This document shows, in pieces, positions 34,322 to 42,855 of a stretch of 56,685 nt of DNA (positions within the stretch are counted from its first letter, which is position 1; each line of letters opens with the position of its first letter). The stretch spans positions 1-56,685 of the forward strand of contig DASXLL010000144.1 in assembly GCA_036496265.1 (NCBI GenBank). Direction: 5' to 3'. Below the pieces are notes generated by a model. That model was not told the DNA's origin and did not search any database. It worked only from the letters and a program-made list of their open reading frames with translations. This DNA comes from CAYLLN01 sp036496265 (GTDB lineage: Bacteria > Planctomycetota > Planctomycetia > Pirellulales > Pirellulaceae). A program made the position numbers and the translations under genes.

Positions 34322-34351
34322 AGCGGCATTGTACTCTGGCCGCTGAAAGTA

Positions 34352-34373
34352 GGCCCCCGACGCCGTCGGGGCC
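34352..34373. repeat. GC-rich palindrome GGCCCCCGACGCCGTCGGGGCC
   Basis: A near-perfect GC-rich hairpin just upstream of the gene at 33833-34321. It is the first of several unlike palindromes in the 1-kb gene-free stretch 34322-35333. Another short hairpin CCCTCAC-CGC-GTGAGGG lies at about 34443-34459. Confidence 0.75.
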
Positions 34374-34501
34374 GAAAGCGAAAAAAAGCTTCGTCTTTGT
34401 GAAGGCCGCGTTTTAAATGGGAAACGTCTGTCGCGCGTCTGTCCCTCACCGCGTGAGGGGACTACTTGCGGCGAAGCCGGTGATCCCGCTCAGAACGCCA
34501 A

Positions 34502-34741
34502 GTAACCGTTCACGCCAGCAATGATGTCCTGTGCAATCGGGATTTTCTTGCCTGCCCTGCCTTCATCTGTGAAAATCCGTGTTTCATCCGTGGCTCATGT
34601 CCTCGCTTCTTGTGTCTTCTCGTGTTCTTTGTGGCGATTCTTTTCTTGGCAGCTAGGTAATCACTTACCTGCTTCACAATGCACTCGCAAGGTACGAGAG
34701 ACGCGAAGGAAACCCGGCAGTGCTGGCGTGAACGGTTATAA
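34502..34741. mobile_element. MITE-like element 2, 240 bp with the same terminal inverted repeats
   Basis: Left end GTAACCGTTCACGCCAGCA (34502-34520) and right end TGCTGGCGTGAACGGTTAT (34723-34741) match over 18 of 19 bases and match the ends of element 1. Length and interior differ from element 1; only loose likeness (CTTCACAATGCA against CAACACACGC...AATGCAA near the right end) is visible. No ORF of note. The interior carries ATCCGTGTTTCATCCGTGGC and GTGTTCTTTGTGGCGATTC, phrases typical of planctomycete intergenic repeats. Confidence 0.65.
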
Positions 34742-34924
34742 CAGTCCTCTCAAATGGACCAGACTAGTCCAAAACCCCTCGGCCCAAAAAATAACTTGCG
34801 CCGACGCCGCTACGGCTAACCGACAGCCGCACCAACTCTTGCATCTCCGCGCCGTGACGCTCGCCCAAAAATCGCAAAACAACATTCTTGACGCAGCCCA
34901 TTCTTTTTGAGCAATTAACACTCG

Positions 34925-34950
34925 TAGGTCCTGCCTGCCGGGCGGGACCT
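34925..34950. repeat. Imperfect hairpin AGGTCC...GGACCT
   Basis: AGGTCCTGCC-TGCC-GGGCGGGACCT, an imperfect stem in the same repeat-rich gap. Orientation and function unknown. Confidence 0.6.
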
Positions 34951-35049
34951 CCGGTGCGCAATGCAACCTGGCTCAGCAGCCCCGGCCGTTTTCCGCGGGC
35001 TCCCACTTTCCTAACGCGCGTCCACCCCACCGAATGACCACTTCCCCGC

Positions 35050-35073
35050 GCTAACACCTTACGCTGTGTTAGC
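35050..35073. repeat. Inverted repeat GCTAACAC-N8-GTGTTAGC
   Basis: Perfect 8-base arms with an 8-base spacer. The half-sites GTTAG/CTAAC recur nearby (about 35088 and 35132, and GTTAGCGC at about 35168), so this could be either a small hairpin or a cluster of operator half-sites ahead of the cytochrome gene. Confidence 0.6.
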
Positions 35074-35263
35074 GCCGCTTAAAAAACGTTAGTCGTCGTA
35101 ACCGGCGATGATTTCCCAGCTTCCGACCATTCACTAACATTCCTCCAGCAAATAATTTCGTCAAAATGTTAGCGCTGACCTCGAACACGGCTTCCACGAT
35201 GCTCCGTTGCCTAATCACCTTGATGCCCCTGCTCTGCGTAGCGTCGCTGCGGGCCCTTGATCT

Positions 35264-35289
35264 CGGTCCCAGGGTCCTCCCTGGGACCG
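35264..35289. repeat. Palindrome CGGTCCCAGGG-TCCT-CCCTGGGACCG
   Basis: A perfect 11-bp stem with a 4-base loop, 45 bases before the ATG at 35334. It lies inside an upstream extension of the cytochrome gene's reading frame, between two similar signal-peptide-like starts (ATGCTCCGTTGCCT at 35199 and ATGCTTCGTCGCCT at 35334). Confidence 0.9.
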
Positions 35290-35333
35290 CACTATCCCGC
35301 GGCTCCCGCCTCGTTGCATCCAAGAGGCCCACG

Positions 35334-38300
35334 ATGCTTCGTCGCCTGTCCTGCATTGCTCTGCTGCTATTCGCTGCAAACACTTCAGCCCAAGAACCCA
35401 TCCCCCACCACCAAGACGCTCCCCCCGGCCCCGCGCTCTCACCAACCGAAGCAATTAAGAAAATGACCGTCCCCGACGGCTTCTCCGTCGAGCTCGTCGC
35501 CAGCGAGCCCGACATCATGAACCCCGTCGCGATGACGTTCGACGAACGCGGCCGCATCTGGATTACCGAGAGCCTCGAATACCCGCGCAAGCAGCCTGGG
35601 CCCGGCCAAGACCGCGTCAAAATCCTTGAAGATACCGATGGCGATGGCAAAGCCGACAAGTTTTCGGTTTTTGCCGAAGGGTTGAACATCCCCAGCGGCA
35701 TCGCCGTCGGCCACGGCGGCGTCTGGGTCGCCAATTCGCCCGACATCCTCTTTTACCCCGATAAAGACCGCGACGGCAAAGCCGATGGCCCGCCGCAAGT
35801 CGTCGTCACCGGCTTCGGCCGCTTCGACACGCACGAACTGCCCAACTCGCTCACCTGGGGTCCCGACGGCTACCTCTACGGTCTCAACGGCGTCTTCAAC
35901 CAGAGCAACGTGAAGTACGGCCAAGAAAATCCCAACTACAAGGAAGATCATCCCGGCTGGCAGTTCACCTGCGCCATGTTTCGCATTCACCCGATCACCC
36001 GCGAGTTCGAAATCTTCTGCGAAGGCACCAGCAACCCCTGGGGCCTCGCCTTCGACCACGAAGGCTCGGCGTTCATCAGCGCCTGCGTCATCGACCACCT
36101 CTGGCACCTCGTCCGCACCGGCTACTACCACCGCCAAGGCGGCCCCTACCCGCCCTTCACCTGGAAGATCGAGAGCATCGTCAAGCACAAGCATCAGAAG
36201 GCGGCCTACGCCGGCCTCTGCTACTACGACAGCGACGCCTACCCCGAGCAATACCGCAACAAGCTCTACATGGGCAACATCCACGGCGGCTGCATCAACG
36301 TCGACCAGCTCCACCGCGACGGCAGCACCTACTCCGCCACCCCCGAGCCCGACTTCCTCACCGCCAACGATGCCTGGTTCATGCCGGTCAGCCAAAAGAC
36401 CGGCCCCGACGGCTGCCTCTACATCCTCGACTGGTACGACCGCTACCACTGCTACCAAGACGCCAACCGCGACTCCCCCGGCCTCGACCGCCTCAAAGGC
36501 CGCCTCTACCGCGTCCGCTACACACCAATCCGAAGCGTCAGCGAGGGACTGCTGCCACCAACCGGAACCCGAAGCGTCAGCGAGGGAGCGACGGCTCCAA
36601 TCGCGAAGGCGACGCCGCGAACGAATGCCTTCGATCTTGCCACCGAAACCGACGACCAGCTCCTTGAATGCCTCGCCAGCAACAACGGTTTCTTCCGTGA
36701 ACAAGCTCTTCGACTCTTAGTCGAGAGACGTGCAGCTCGAAACGCGGAACAAAAAAACGGCGTGTTCTTAAAAGCCGCCAAGCTAGTATTTGATGAGAAG
36801 TCGAACGGAAGGACAAGAATGCAAGCGGCCTTCGTAGCGACTGCACTGCCCGAACGATTTGAGGAAGCGTTCATTTCTCTCCTGAAAAGTCCCGACCCAG
36901 CCCTTAGAGCTTGGGCCGTGCGAACAACCTACCCGGAAGACAATCGCGGACATTTACTTCCCGACGTTGAACGCCTCGCAGACGATCCGTCGCCCGAAGT
37001 GAAGCTTCAAGTTGCAATTGCAGTTGGCAAAAGTTCCGGACAGCGAAATACAATCGACGTGCTGACGCGAATTCTGGCCACTTGCGGCGACGATAAACTT
37101 ATTCCGCATATTGTTTGGCAAAACCTATATCCGCTGCTGGAAGATCACGCTGACGAATTTATTTCGTCGGTACGGATGGCAGATACTCACAAGGGCAGGA
37201 CCAAGCCGCTCGTAGATATCATCCCTCGCGCAATCGAACGCCTATTGGCCAACAAAACATCTAGTGCCAAGCAAATTGGAGAGCTATTTAGCGCGATTCC
37301 TATCGAATCATCGCACGGCTGCACAGAAGTTTTGGCGGCGCGTGTTCAATCTGGAGAGCTTCGCGGGGAGCAGCTCAATCGCATTCGGGATGTAATATCG
37401 CAGCGCCTCGGAGAGATCATCGAGTCGGTTCCAGACTTGCGCGATGGCGTGCGAGCAGCCTTGCTTGCTGCGTCCTGGGGCGACTCGCGAGGTCAGGACA
37501 TCGCCCGAAAACTCCTGTCTGATTCCAAGGGTGGCACCCTAAGCCGTATCGGCGCTCTCAATGCACTTATTGCGGGTGGCGATAACTCGGCGCTCGATCT
37601 AGCCGCTGCCGCTTTACGTGAAAAGAACAATGCTGAACTCGCCGGCCAGGTTATTGCGGCCCTTGGTCGTCTTGAGAACCCAAAAGTCAGCGAAGCCATT
37701 TTGCAAGTTTATCCCACGCTCGCCGCTGACATTCAACCTAAAGCAATCGAACTATTAACGCAGCGCACCATCTGGGCCAAGCCGCTCATCGAAGCTATCG
37801 GCGAAAACAAAATCCCGGCAACCGCCCTCAACGTCAACCAAATCCAGCGCCTCCTCGCCCTCAAAGACGCCGAGCTCACCGCCGCCGTCAACAAACACTG
37901 GGGCACCATCCGCACAACGCGCGACCCGGCCCGTGAACAACTCGTCGGCGAAATGCGGAAACTTATCCGCACCACCAAGGGCGACCCCCATCGCGGTATC
38001 GAAGTCTTCAACCGCGTCTGCGGCCAGTGCCACAAGATTTATGGCCAAGGCCAGGACGTCGGCCCCGACATCACCGGCAACGGCCGCGCCTCCGTCGAGC
38101 AACTCCTCTCCAACGTCTTCGATCCCAGCCTCGTCATCGGCGCCGCCTATCAACCCCGCATCGTCCAAGCCGCCGACGGCCGCATCATCACCGGCCTCCT
38201 CACCGAAGACAGCCCTCAGCGCGTCGTCCTCAAGGTCCAAGGCGGCAAGCTAGAGACCATCGCCCGTGAAGACATCGAAGCCATGAAAACCAGCGAGCTA

Positions 38301-38438
38301 TCTCTCATGCCCGAAGGCCTCGAAAAGCAACTCAAGCCTCAAGAAATCTCCGACCTCTTCGCCTACATCACCCTCGACAAACCCCCGAGCGACCCCACCG
38401 CCAAGCCAATTCCTTCTGGCACCGCCGGAAAGAAATAA
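35334..38438 (+). CDS. Secreted PVC-type cytochrome c protein with propeller and HEAT repeats
   Basis: A 1034-residue exported protein. The signal peptide is LSCIALLLFAANTSAQ. Residues about 35-390 form the planctomycete membrane-bound dehydrogenase (PQQ/NHL-like) propeller, with DGDGKADKFSVFAEGLNIP and GPDGYLYGLNGVFNQS. Residues about 440-840 are helical HEAT-like repeats. The C-terminal PVC-type heme domain has CGQCH (CXXCH) in FNRVCGQCHKIYGQGQDVGP and ends with TGLLTEDSP and ISDLFAYI. Such proteins are thought to oxidise polysaccharide-derived substrates. Two copies of a repeat are translated in the linker at 36531-36587 (RSVSEG twice). The frame stays open to 35166, with a second possible start at 35199. 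Confidence 0.9.
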   Translation: MLRRLSCIALLLFAANTSAQEPIPHHQDAPPGPALSPTEAIKKMTVPDGFSVELVASEPDIMNPVAMTFDERGRIWITESLEYPRKQPGPGQDRVKILEDTDGDGKADKFSVFAEGLNIPSGIAVGHGGVWVANSPDILFYPDKDRDGKADGPPQVVVTGFGRFDTHELPNSLTWGPDGYLYGLNGVFNQSNVKYGQENPNYKEDHPGWQFTCAMFRIHPITREFEIFCEGTSNPWGLAFDHEGSAFISACVIDHLWHLVRTGYYHRQGGPYPPFTWKIESIVKHKHQKAAYAGLCYYDSDAYPEQYRNKLYMGNIHGGCINVDQLHRDGSTYSATPEPDFLTANDAWFMPVSQKTGPDGCLYILDWYDRYHCYQDANRDSPGLDRLKGRLYRVRYTPIRSVSEGLLPPTGTRSVSEGATAPIAKATPRTNAFDLATETDDQLLECLASNNGFFREQALRLLVERRAARNAEQKNGVFLKAAKLVFDEKSNGRTRMQAAFVATALPERFEEAFISLLKSPDPALRAWAVRTTYPEDNRGHLLPDVERLADDPSPEVKLQVAIAVGKSSGQRNTIDVLTRILATCGDDKLIPHIVWQNLYPLLEDHADEFISSVRMADTHKGRTKPLVDIIPRAIERLLANKTSSAKQIGELFSAIPIESSHGCTEVLAARVQSGELRGEQLNRIRDVISQRLGEIIESVPDLRDGVRAALLAASWGDSRGQDIARKLLSDSKGGTLSRIGALNALIAGGDNSALDLAAAALREKNNAELAGQVIAALGRLENPKVSEAILQVYPTLAADIQPKAIELLTQRTIWAKPLIEAIGENKIPATALNVNQIQRLLALKDAELTAAVNKHWGTIRTTRDPAREQLVGEMRKLIRTTKGDPHRGIEVFNRVCGQCHKIYGQGQDVGPDITGNGRASVEQLLSNVFDPSLVIGAAYQPRIVQAADGRIITGLLTEDSPQRVVLKVQGGKLETIAREDIEAMKTSELSLMPEGLEKQLKPQEISDLFAYITLDKPPSDPTAKPIPSGTAGKK
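36531..36587. repeat. Two in-frame copies of CGAAGCGTCAGCGAGGGA within the cytochrome gene
   Basis: Copies at 36531-36548 and 36570-36587 are identical over 18 bases and 39 bases apart, so they keep frame and encode RSVSEG-LLPPTGT-RSVSEG. They fall at the junction between the propeller and HEAT regions. Confidence 0.93.
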
Positions 38439-38547
38439 TGTAGCCGTCACGCTCCGCGTGACGTGCCCGTTTCGATTGAGGAAGTCATTCAGATAGCCGG
38501 ATCAGTTCCGGGGGGGGACAATCACGCGGAGCGTGATGTCTACATTA
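38439..38547. repeat. Inverted pair of TGTAGCCGTCACGC repeats between convergent genes
   Basis: The left copy TGTAGCCGTCACGC-TCC-GCGTGACG (38439-38463) starts on the base after the cytochrome stop codon. The right copy, in opposite orientation (ATCACGC-GGA-GCGTGAT, 38521-38547), supplies the TAA stop of the minus-strand LEPR gene. A related copy is at 33763. Confidence 0.88.
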
Positions 38548-39939
38548 CTCCGCCTGCACCACCGGCTGAGCATTCATCGCCACCGCCGCAGCTAGCCGAG
38601 CCGCATTACCAGCAACATCGGACGCTTGCGAACCACCATCCACAATCGTCTCAAACGCCTGATACGTGGCCACCGCCGGCTCCATGGCGATTTGGCGGTT
38701 AGAAGCCGCCTGATCAATCGCATTACCGCTGGCAACAATGCTCGTAACATCCGCAGCCAACACTTCAATCAAGCCGTCATCAGCCAGACTCGCAGCGATC
38801 TGGCGGAGCTGGCCATTGGGTATCGCCGTCACATCAAACGGCCGCGTGGCGTCATACGCAAGCTGCGCATCGGCCTCGTCATATTCCTCGCCGCGCTCAT
38901 TCGAGGAGCGGGCCGCCTCCTCCAGCGTCGCGGCGCCCGCCAACTTCCGTTTGAGATTCAGTCGCTCGGCTTCCGTCAGCTCGGTCAAAGTCGATTGTTG
39001 GCGGATCGAAGAGTCAGTTGTTTGTGAGCTGACCTTGCCGGTTACGGACGAGCCGTCAGCCGTCTGCACGCTGATCGAGTCGCTGGAAGCGCCTGCTTGG
39101 CCGGACAGAGCGGCAGCCGTCGAGTTCACCATACCGCGTTCAAGCGATGACGACGACGACCGAACCGTGAGGGCAAGCGAAGCATCGGTGCCCATGGCAT
39201 GCTGCGTCACGGCAGTCTCGTGCTCCGCGTCGTGCTCGAATCGCCGCTCGGCACTGGCGTTGAGCTGAGCGTAATCCCGAATTTCCAAGCCGCCGTTCAT
39301 CGGCATGGAAATTATCTGCAGCGGAAAATAAAATTGCGAACTGCTAGAGATCGAGAAGCGGACGTCGGTCAGCACCTTATCGACCCCCGACGCGCTGATA
39401 AGAGGGTAGCTTCCCACGTAGCTCGCCCCGCTTGGCAGCATCGAAGGAACTGCGGTCACCTCGCCGATCGTGCTGCCCTCATGCCCTGGCTCGCTCTCCG
39501 CCGCATTAGCCGCCAAATACGAGTTCGGCGCTGAGTTGAGGATCGACGGCATTCCGCTCAGACTCGCCGGCCCTGAATTCCAGCCGCTGCCAAACCAGAA
39601 GTCATTTTCGCGCCCGCCGAACAACCGTTCACCCGGTGAATTGATATTGTAAACGACCACCGTCGTCTCGCTCGGCTCGGCGAAGCCGCGGACTAAGGCG
39701 CTGGCATCCGAATAGCCAAACGTCGTCGCTGGCCGCGAGATCTCGGCGCCGGAACGATCGATGTGCGAAAAATCGCCCGGCGGCGGCGACAAGTAGTCGG
39801 GAGCGTAATAGGCCATGAAGCCCGAAAGCACCATACGCGGCTCGAGCGGTTCAAAGCCCGTCAGCCGCTGTTTGGTTGGGTCGGCCGCAGGTTCGGCATG
39901 AATCCGTTGCCAGATCCGGCGCAGCAGAGAGATTGTCAT
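38545..39939 (-). CDS. Surface protein with LEPR-XLL-like N-terminus
   Basis: A 464-residue protein. The N-terminus has a basic stretch, then FEPLEPRMVLSGFMAYYAPD, the planctomycete LEPR-XLL-like motif that marks many large exported proteins. The remainder is Ser/Ala-rich and low in recognised domains, with a long central part (SISSSSQFYFPL) and an Ala-rich C-terminus (NAARLAAAVAMNAQPVV). Probably exported to the envelope. Its stop codon is in a repeat shared with the convergent gene. Function unknown. Confidence 0.75.
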   Translation of the reverse strand: MTISLLRRIWQRIHAEPAADPTKQRLTGFEPLEPRMVLSGFMAYYAPDYLSPPPGDFSHIDRSGAEISRPATTFGYSDASALVRGFAEPSETTVVVYNINSPGERLFGGRENDFWFGSGWNSGPASLSGMPSILNSAPNSYLAANAAESEPGHEGSTIGEVTAVPSMLPSGASYVGSYPLISASGVDKVLTDVRFSISSSSQFYFPLQIISMPMNGGLEIRDYAQLNASAERRFEHDAEHETAVTQHAMGTDASLALTVRSSSSSLERGMVNSTAAALSGQAGASSDSISVQTADGSSVTGKVSSQTTDSSIRQQSTLTELTEAERLNLKRKLAGAATLEEAARSSNERGEEYDEADAQLAYDATRPFDVTAIPNGQLRQIAASLADDGLIEVLAADVTSIVASGNAIDQAASNRQIAMEPAVATYQAFETIVDGGSQASDVAGNAARLAAAVAMNAQPVVQAE

Positions 39940-39999
39940 GGCACGCGACGACTGAATGAGACGAGAGGAGGTCAGCGCGCCCAGTTTGAACGCAGGCGC

Positions 40000-42855
40000 C
40001 TAACCTCTATCAATATAATCAATTCGACCTTCCGGCTGATAGCGATTGGGCAATTTTTCCGGCTCCGGTCCTGTTTCGCCCCCGTTTCCCAGTTTTTTCA
40101 CAATACGCAAGCGGCTTTCGATGTGTTTCGCCAAAAGGTCTTGATACCTAGACACTTCCGGCGATTGTAATGTAGCCGCTTCCTGGTGCTGGATGGCCAA
40201 AGCTAGCGAATTTGCCGCCTCTTCCAACTGGCCAGCTTGTTCCTGATCAATTGCCAAATTGTTATATACGCTCGCCAAGCTGCTCTGGATTCCGGCGTTC
40301 CCGGCGAGCTGCTCGGCGAGCCGACCATACAGGGCGATCGATTCTTTCAGAGCCTCTTCGGCCGCTGGGTGGTCGCCTTGGCGGTTTTCGAGCATGCCGA
40401 GGTTGTTCCAGGTGACGGCCAAATCATCCTTGTACGAAATGCGGGCTGGGGCGACACCAAGAAGAGATTGCCGGAGCTGGAGTGCTTCGCGGTACGACGC
40501 TCGCGCCTCCTTGCTCTGACCGATTCGAGCCAACGCCGAACCGAGGTTGTTGAGAGCAAGGCCAAGATCGTGTTGTGTATTTAGATTGTTGGGCTCTAAA
40601 GAACAAACCTTACGCAGAAGATCGATCGCTTTTATGTCCAATTTGGCCGACTCCGCTGGTCGCTTGGCGGCTTCCACGGAAGCCCAACTATCGAACACCA
40701 TGGCCAATCGCTGCTTGAGCTCTGTCTCATTGGGTTTTGCTGCCAAAAGTTGCTCCAAGCGCGCTGCCGCATCCTCAAAGGATGCAATTGCCTGGCTGGG
40801 CTGATGCAGATCTTTCTGAACCAGGCCGAGATTACTCAGCGACAACGCCAAATCAGTTGCGATGGATTCGTCTTGCGACTGTCTGGCCAAAAGCCGCTCT
40901 TGCCGCTGGATCGCCTGTCGCAGTTGCTCCTCGGCTTCACTGCCTCTGTGGGCTTTCAATAACGAGACGCCGTGGCGGCCCTGAACTTCGGCGAGTTGCT
41001 GTTGACGTTGAAAGTTGTCTGGCGCAGCAATTAAAAGCCGCTGTAAGACATCGATTGCTTCTTGTTCAATTCTGACCGCTTCTTTGGTTTGCCCAATGTG
41101 CGACATCATTGAACCGACTTTGCTGTAAGCGACCGCTGCTGCCGCTTGCCGCTCAACATCCCCGGCCGACTCATCGATGAACTTGCGATAGTTGTCAGCT
41201 GTTCCAGACAACAGTTTTTGTCGAATTCTTTCGGCACTCGGAATTCCTTCCAGGTCGTTGGCGAATTCCATTGCCAGCCCATTCAGTATCTCTCCCTGCG
41301 CGATCATGCTTTTTTCCGCGCGTGCGGCGTTTCGTTCGGCATTTCGGCTCGAAAGAGTAACGACGACAGCAACGGCCGAGAGCCCAGCCAAAATTATTGC
41401 CAATGCGAGCAACGATCCCGCCACCATGCGTTGATGCTTCTTAGCCCAGCGGCTCGCACGGTCGAGCATTGTCGGTGGCCGCGCTGTAGTAGGCCTTTCT
41501 TCCAGAATGCATTTCAGATCGGCGGCCAGATCAGCCGCGGTCGCGTAGCGAGCCTCCTTGTCCGGTGACATGGCTTTGAGGATGACGGTTTCCAGATCGG
41601 CTGGAATATCGGTACGCAGGCTCCGCGGCCGCGGCGGAGTGTAGTTGCCGATTTGCCTGAGCAGCGCGGCCTCGTTTTCCTCCGAGAACGCCGGCCGAAG
41701 CGTCGCGAGCTCATAAAGCGTGACACCAAGCGAATAGATATCGGTGCGATGGTCAACAAGCGCCGCCGAACCAGCGGCTTGCTCGGGGCTCATGTAGCGA
41801 ATCGTCCCAATGAGGTCGCCGCTGCGCGTTAAACCGCCGTCGCGGCCGAAACGGGCCAGTCCAAAATCGGTTATCCACAGCTTTCCATCCGCCTCAACTA
41901 GTAAATTCGACGGCTTTACGTCGCGGTGGACCACGCCATATTCGTGTGCCGCGTGCAGCGCCTCGGCTGCCTGCATTCCCAGCTGCGCTACTGTCCGATA
42001 ATGCTCATTGCTCGCCGTCGAACCCACCACCAACCGCGACACCAGCTGCGTCTTTGCCCCCCGATCATCGCGCGTTTCGGGCGAATAGGATGCCGCCGTC
42101 TCCTCTCCCCCCGAGAGAGGGCTAGGGTGAGGGCGCTGTCCGTTCGATAAGGGTCTGGACTCTGACCGCGGATTCCACGACCGCGTCGCCGCCAACTTCT
42201 CGGACTTCTGACCGCCGACTTCGGACCTCTTTCCCTTCCCCCGCAGCTCCTCAATGGCCCGATCCAGCGGCTGACCGTCGATATACTGCATCGCGTAAAA
42301 ATGTACGCCGCGATCGACGCCAATCGCGAACACCGGCACGATGTTCGGATGGTGCAATTGAGCCGCAGCCTGAGCTTCGTGCTTGAACCGCGCGATTTGC
42401 TTGGAATCGAGCACCGCGGCAAACGGCAGTAGCTTCACGGCGACGCGCCGATCGAGCGAAATCTGCCGCGCTTCATAGACGACGCCCATGCCGCCGCGGC
42501 CGATTTCGCGGAGGAGCTCAAAATCGCCGATCTTCCTCTGTCCCTTGGGCTCGTCTTCCAAAATCGCCGGCGACGGACCGCCGCCAAACCCGGCCGCCAT
42601 GTCGTGTAAGTCTTCCAAGCTGCGGAAATAGTTCGCCAGTGCCGGCGCGATGTCCGGGTTTTTGTCCAAAAGGGCCTGTTGGGAGAGCGGCGCATCGTTT
42701 TCGAGCGCCGACAGATATCGATCGAGAACGTCAGTCAGCCGTTCGCGCTGCTCGCGGGTGAGTTGCCCTAGCGACGACGAAATATCGCCGCTGGGCGAAT
42801 TTGAAAAGTCCGCCCGCGAGTAGTTGCGACTGCCTGGTTGAGCGCCAGAGCTCAT
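40000..42855 (-). CDS. Membrane Ser/Thr protein kinase with TPR-rich sensor region
   Basis: A 951-residue kinase. The N-terminal 100 residues are planctomycete-typical. The kinase domain (about 110-440) has the glycine loop GRGGMGVVY (119-127), Lys141, Glu160, HRDVKPSN (310-317) and DFG (330-332), all intact. A TM helix near 470-495 (VAGSLLALAIILAGLSAVAV) is followed by about 430 residues of TPR-like repeats, for example ALHRDVK-independent blocks such as LNNLGSALARIGQSKEARAS. An insert of about 65 residues (205-270) after the hinge contains repeat-derived sequence HPSPLSGGEE and RSEVGGQKSE. The gene start overlaps the ECF sigma gene stop (42852-42855). Probably an ECF-linked signalling kinase. 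Confidence 0.9.
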   Translation of the reverse strand: MSSGAQPGSRNYSRADFSNSPSGDISSSLGQLTREQRERLTDVLDRYLSALENDAPLSQQALLDKNPDIAPALANYFRSLEDLHDMAAGFGGGPSPAILEDEPKGQRKIGDFELLREIGRGGMGVVYEARQISLDRRVAVKLLPFAAVLDSKQIARFKHEAQAAAQLHHPNIVPVFAIGVDRGVHFYAMQYIDGQPLDRAIEELRGKGKRSEVGGQKSEKLAATRSWNPRSESRPLSNGQRPHPSPLSGGEETAASYSPETRDDRGAKTQLVSRLVVGSTASNEHYRTVAQLGMQAAEALHAAHEYGVVHRDVKPSNLLVEADGKLWITDFGLARFGRDGGLTRSGDLIGTIRYMSPEQAAGSAALVDHRTDIYSLGVTLYELATLRPAFSEENEAALLRQIGNYTPPRPRSLRTDIPADLETVILKAMSPDKEARYATAADLAADLKCILEERPTTARPPTMLDRASRWAKKHQRMVAGSLLALAIILAGLSAVAVVVTLSSRNAERNAARAEKSMIAQGEILNGLAMEFANDLEGIPSAERIRQKLLSGTADNYRKFIDESAGDVERQAAAAVAYSKVGSMMSHIGQTKEAVRIEQEAIDVLQRLLIAAPDNFQRQQQLAEVQGRHGVSLLKAHRGSEAEEQLRQAIQRQERLLARQSQDESIATDLALSLSNLGLVQKDLHQPSQAIASFEDAAARLEQLLAAKPNETELKQRLAMVFDSWASVEAAKRPAESAKLDIKAIDLLRKVCSLEPNNLNTQHDLGLALNNLGSALARIGQSKEARASYREALQLRQSLLGVAPARISYKDDLAVTWNNLGMLENRQGDHPAAEEALKESIALYGRLAEQLAGNAGIQSSLASVYNNLAIDQEQAGQLEEAANSLALAIQHQEAATLQSPEVSRYQDLLAKHIESRLRIVKKLGNGGETGPEPEKLPNRYQPEGRIDYIDRG
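42102..42134. repeat. CCTCTCCCCCCGAGAGAGGG-type repeat inside the kinase gene
   Basis: CCTCTC, then CCCCCGAGAGAGGGCTAGGG and TGAGGG: a partly palindromic repeat of the common kind ending in CTAGGGTGAGGG. Reverse-strand translation gives HPSPLSGGEE at residues about 243-252 of the kinase. Nearby (42200-42231) CGGACTTCTGACCGCCGACT is a second repeat-like piece, translated as RSEVGGQKSE. Confidence 0.8.

Noticed and set aside
35439..36704. Minus-strand frame of over 400 codons antisense to the cytochrome gene
   Set aside because: Val/Ala/Glu-rich mirror of a Gly/Asp-rich coding strand; no domain recognised, while the plus strand has propeller motifs throughout.
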